Made by a program: the position numbers and the translations under genes
The notes under the pieces: model-generated
What the model saw: the letters and a program-made list of their open reading frames with translations, nothing else
Database searches by the model: none
What the model was told of the DNA's origin: nothing
Part shown: positions 4,934 through 7,465 of the stretch, piece after piece
How positions within the stretch are numbered: position 1 is the stretch's first letter
How the letters are laid out: each line of letters opens with the position of its first letter
Assembly (NCBI GenBank): GCA_035691285.1
Contig: DASSJI010000100.1
Coordinates: 1 to 7,465, forward strand
Direction of reading: 5' to 3'
Length of the DNA stretch: 7,465 bases
From: DATFEN01 sp035691285
Lineage (GTDB): Bacteria; Acidobacteriota; Vicinamibacteria; Fen-336

Positions 4934-7465
4934 TCACGGCGCGCGGGCCTCCGCGACCTTGCGCCGGACCTCCGCGAACCAGTTGACGACGACCTCGAGC
5001 CGGTGCTGCGCGCCCGGAGCCGGATTCTCCGCAACCAGGAAGCGGCGGCCGTCGGGCGCGGCATCGAAGGTGACGATCCGGTGGCCTTCGAACAGGACTT
5101 GCGGCGTGCCGACCATGAGATCGTCGCCCTTGCCGCGCACCGGCGCGGCCATGAACCTCTCGCCGCAGAGGAAGAAGATCTCGTCGCCGGCTCGCGACCA
5201 GACGGGGTTCGTGCCGCCATCGACCGAGATCTGCCACTTGCGCTCCTCGCCCGAGACGGGGCGCACGTAGACCTCGGGCCGGCCGGACTCGGTCGACTCG
5301 TAGACGACCCAACGGTCGTCGGGCGAGAGCCGGGCGGAGCGCCACTGCAAGTAGCGGGATCTTAGGAGCACCTTCGGCTCGCTCTCGGGCTTGTGCGCAT
5401 CCCGGAGAAGGAGCTCTTTCAGGCCGTTCCTGGGGAAACGGATCGAGACCAGCGACGAGCCGTCCCGGGTGACGCCGTAGGGGTCCTCCGTGGCGCCCGA
5501 GTGTGCCAGGATCATCGGCTCGCCGCTGTCGTCGGCTGCCTTCGAGTGGAGTTCGAAGCCACTGGCGCTCGCCTCGTAGCCGAAGAGGAGGCGCCGGCCG
5601 TCCCGGGACCACACCGGGCACTCGGCGCGCTTGGAGAGCGAGAGACGTGCGAGAGAGAGCCGCGAGAGATCGAGGACCCCGAGGGAGTTACCGACGCCGA
5701 GCGCGGCCCGATCGCCCGCCGGCGACAGGGTGATGGTTGAGTAGTCGGCCGCGGCGATAGGCAGCCGATCGCTTCGCCCGGAGCGGTCGATCCAGGACAG
5801 CACCGACGCTCCGCCGGCCTCGTCGGCAGGCGCAGCGACCAGGAGGCCCGTGCGCGAGACGTCCATCGTCGCGTTGCCGGTGGGGCTGCGGTAGACGTTG
5901 CGCGCCACCTCGACCGGAGGCCCAGTGACGGCGAGCGTGCGAGGATCGAGCCCGACCGCGTAGAGGCCTCCGGCGCGCGCGTAGACGAGCTGCCCCGTCG
6001 GCAGGTAGCGCGGCGAGCTGCCTCCCTTGACGAGCACGGTGCGCTCGCCGGTGTCGAGCCGCTGGGCGACGATCGTGGCCGTGTCCCAATCCTCGCCGTA
6101 GCCGATCGCGTACAGCAGGACCCTCGCGCCGGGCAGAAGCTCCGGCCAGCGGTGCTGGAGCTCCCCCTCGGCGTTGCGGATCTGCGTCACCGGGACTGCC
6201 GCGCCGCCGGCCGCGGGGACGCGGGTGACCGGGACGTACGCGTTGGGAACGAAGTAGATGTTGCCGTCCTCGCCCCAGACCGCGCCGCGGGGGTCGGGCG
6301 CATCGGCGAGAGCGATCGGCGCACCGCCGGCGAGCGCCACCTTCTCGAGTTTCGGGCCGACGAAGAAGCCGACCCACCTGCCATCTGGGGAGAAGAATGG
6401 CCCGACTCCGCCTTCGGCACCCGGGATGGTGGTCGAGACGTCCGAGTCGAGGGAGCGCAGGCGCAGCTCGGTCGTGGCTCCCGTCTCGACCAGGTAGACG
6501 AGCTTCGTGCCGTCGGGCGAGAGCGCGAACGTGCTCTTCTGGACCGTCGCGCTCGAGGGGAGCCGCTCGCCCTTCCCCGGCAGGAATGGGAGTCGCAGCA
6601 CCGCCGGCGAGCCCGTACCGGAGCGCAGCTGCGATCGCGCGACGAGGAGAACCGCGAGCGCGACTCCGGCCGAGACGAGAGCGATCGCCCACGGCAGGCG
6701 CGCGCGCGACTTCAGGACGGCAGCCGCTGCGGATGCGGGAGGCTCGACGCGGCCACCGACCACGTCATCGAGGGTGAGCCTCGCGTCGCCGACGTCGCGC
6801 AGGCGGTTCCTGGGATTGCGCTCCAGACAACGCCGCAGCAGGTGCGGAATCCTGGGCGGTGTCCCTGCCGGCAGCGCGGCCCAGTCGGGGTCGCGCGTCA
6901 GCACCGCCGCCAGCACGTCGCTCGTCGTCTCACCGCTGAACAGCCGCTTCCCCGTCAGCATCTCGAAGAGCACCACGCCGAACGCCCAGATGTCCGCCCG
7001 CTTGTCGACCGCCTTGCCGCGCGCCTGCTCGGGAGACATGTAGGCCGCCGTGCCGAGGATCACGCCGGCGCGTGTTCCCTGCGCCGACAGGGTCGGTGAA
7101 TGCGAGACGTCCCCGGACGCCGACGGGGCCGGCTCGTCCGTGAAGGCCTTGGCCAGGCCGAAGTCCAGCACCTTCACCTTGCCGTCCAGCGTGACCTTCA
7201 CGTTTGCCGGCTTGAGGTCCCGGTGGACGATGCCGTGCTCGTGCGCCTCCTCCAGCGCCTCCGCAATCTGTTTCGCGATCCCGACCGACTCGTCGACGGG
7301 GATCGCGCCGCGCTTCAGCCGCTCCGAAAGATCCTCGCCCTCGACCAGCTCCATGGCGAGGAAGTGGACGGTGGCGCCGGACTCGAGCTTCGTGCCCTCG
7401 AACCCGTAGACGTGGGCGATGTTCGAATGGTTGAGCGCGGCGAGGAGCTTGGCTTCGCGCTCGAA
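4934..7465 (-). CDS. Transmembrane Ser/Thr protein kinase with PD40/TolB-like beta-propeller (5' end beyond window)
   Basis: The frame is open to the right edge and encodes 843 residues. Alignment with the neighbouring kinase shows that about 53 residues, including the glycine loop and the VAIK lysine, lie outside. The ATG at 7354 is an internal methionine of MELVEGEDL, not the start. Numbering from the edge: helix-C Glu E4, HRDLKPAN (81-88, catalytic D83), DFG (101-103), SPE (144-146), kinase end about 236. A membrane segment follows (about 257-276, LPWAIALVSAGVALAVLLVA). The outer propeller has SPDG turns at 316-319 and 359-362, then WSRDGR, LSPDDR and WSRAGDEIFF blades. The end resembles the VVNWFAEVRR tail common in acidobacterial kinases (recalled). 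This propeller subtype differs from that of the other kinase. The gene is followed by 103 bp before the ATPase start. The signal and targets are unknown. Confidence 0.95.
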   Translation of the reverse strand, partial: FEREAKLLAALNHSNIAHVYGFEGTKLESGATVHFLAMELVEGEDLSERLKRGAIPVDESVGIAKQIAEALEEAHEHGIVHRDLKPANVKVTLDGKVKVLDFGLAKAFTDEPAPSASGDVSHSPTLSAQGTRAGVILGTAAYMSPEQARGKAVDKRADIWAFGVVLFEMLTGKRLFSGETTSDVLAAVLTRDPDWAALPAGTPPRIPHLLRRCLERNPRNRLRDVGDARLTLDDVVGGRVEPPASAAAAVLKSRARLPWAIALVSAGVALAVLLVARSQLRSGTGSPAVLRLPFLPGKGERLPSSATVQKSTFALSPDGTKLVYLVETGATTELRLRSLDSDVSTTIPGAEGGVGPFFSPDGRWVGFFVGPKLEKVALAGGAPIALADAPDPRGAVWGEDGNIYFVPNAYVPVTRVPAAGGAAVPVTQIRNAEGELQHRWPELLPGARVLLYAIGYGEDWDTATIVAQRLDTGERTVLVKGGSSPRYLPTGQLVYARAGGLYAVGLDPRTLAVTGPPVEVARNVYRSPTGNATMDVSRTGLLVAAPADEAGGASVLSWIDRSGRSDRLPIAAADYSTITLSPAGDRAALGVGNSLGVLDLSRLSLARLSLSKRAECPVWSRDGRRLLFGYEASASGFELHSKAADDSGEPMILAHSGATEDPYGVTRDGSSLVSIRFPRNGLKELLLRDAHKPESEPKVLLRSRYLQWRSARLSPDDRWVVYESTESGRPEVYVRPVSGEERKWQISVDGGTNPVWSRAGDEIFFLCGERFMAAPVRGKGDDLMVGTPQVLFEGHRIVTFDAAPDGRRFLVAENPAPGAQHRLEVVVNWFAEVRRKVAEARAP
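6755..7465 (-). repeat. Kinase-coding repeat, copy 2 (paralogous with 2750-3460)
   Basis: This is the partner of the copy at 2750-3460, in the same orientation and aligned without gaps 4005 bp apart. It probably continues past the window edge, since similarity is still high at the last base. It encodes the visible kinase domain of the partial kinase. Confidence 0.8.

Noticed and set aside
6152..7099. Plus-strand open frame opposite the partial kinase gene
   Set aside because: It is a shadow of the high-GC kinase gene; the product is Arg-rich and has no domain features.
7352..7354. ATG at 7354 as the start of the partial kinase
   Set aside because: The frame continues to the window edge, and the extra 37 residues (FEREAKLLAALNHSNIAHVYG...) match the neighbouring kinase from F54 on, so this methionine is internal.
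1..7465. tRNA, rRNA, CRISPR array, insertion sequence or attachment site
   Set aside because: I saw no cloverleaf-like segment, regularly spaced repeats, transposase motifs or terminal inverted repeats. Apart from the gaps noted, the window is filled by coding sequence.

Overview
This is a GC-rich window (about two thirds G+C by eye) read almost entirely from the minus strand. It carries two large eukaryotic-like Ser/Thr protein kinases, each with a kinase domain at the N-terminus, one membrane segment, and a long C-terminal beta-propeller of PD40/TolB-like repeats. Kinases of this design are abundant in Acidobacteriota and also occur in Myxococcota, Gemmatimonadota and related soil lineages. 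The phrasing of the kinase domain and the C-terminal tails fit Acidobacteriota best. That placement is an inference from protein style; the window has no rRNA or other marker gene.

Layout from right to left, in the direction of transcription: (1) 7465-4934, a Ser/Thr kinase with propeller, lacking its first ~53 residues because it runs off the right edge; (2) a 103-bp gap (4831-4933) with an A+T-rich island and a 31-nt, nearly perfect inverted repeat just upstream of the next start; (3) 4830-3661, an AAA_14/DUF4143 P-loop ATPase; (4) a 41-bp gap with a plausible ribosome binding site; (5) 3619-1010, a complete second kinase with a different propeller; (6) a 6-bp gap; (7) 1003-200, a secreted ModA-like substrate-binding protein. 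On the plus strand, the 3' end of an unidentified gene (stop 189-191) converges on it. The two TAG stop codons lie in the two arms of one hairpin at 181-209.

The clearest functional unit is the complete kinase plus the substrate-binding protein. They are 6 bp apart, so probably co-translated, and no ABC permease or ATPase subunit is present on this strand downstream. This suggests the binding protein may serve as a sensor partner for the kinase rather than as a transporter component, but that is inference. The DUF4143 ATPase resembles an independently regulated accessory gene set between two kinase paralogues. The kinase halves of the two paralogues are about 74% identical in protein and align without a gap at a constant 4005-bp offset, while their propellers differ in kind.
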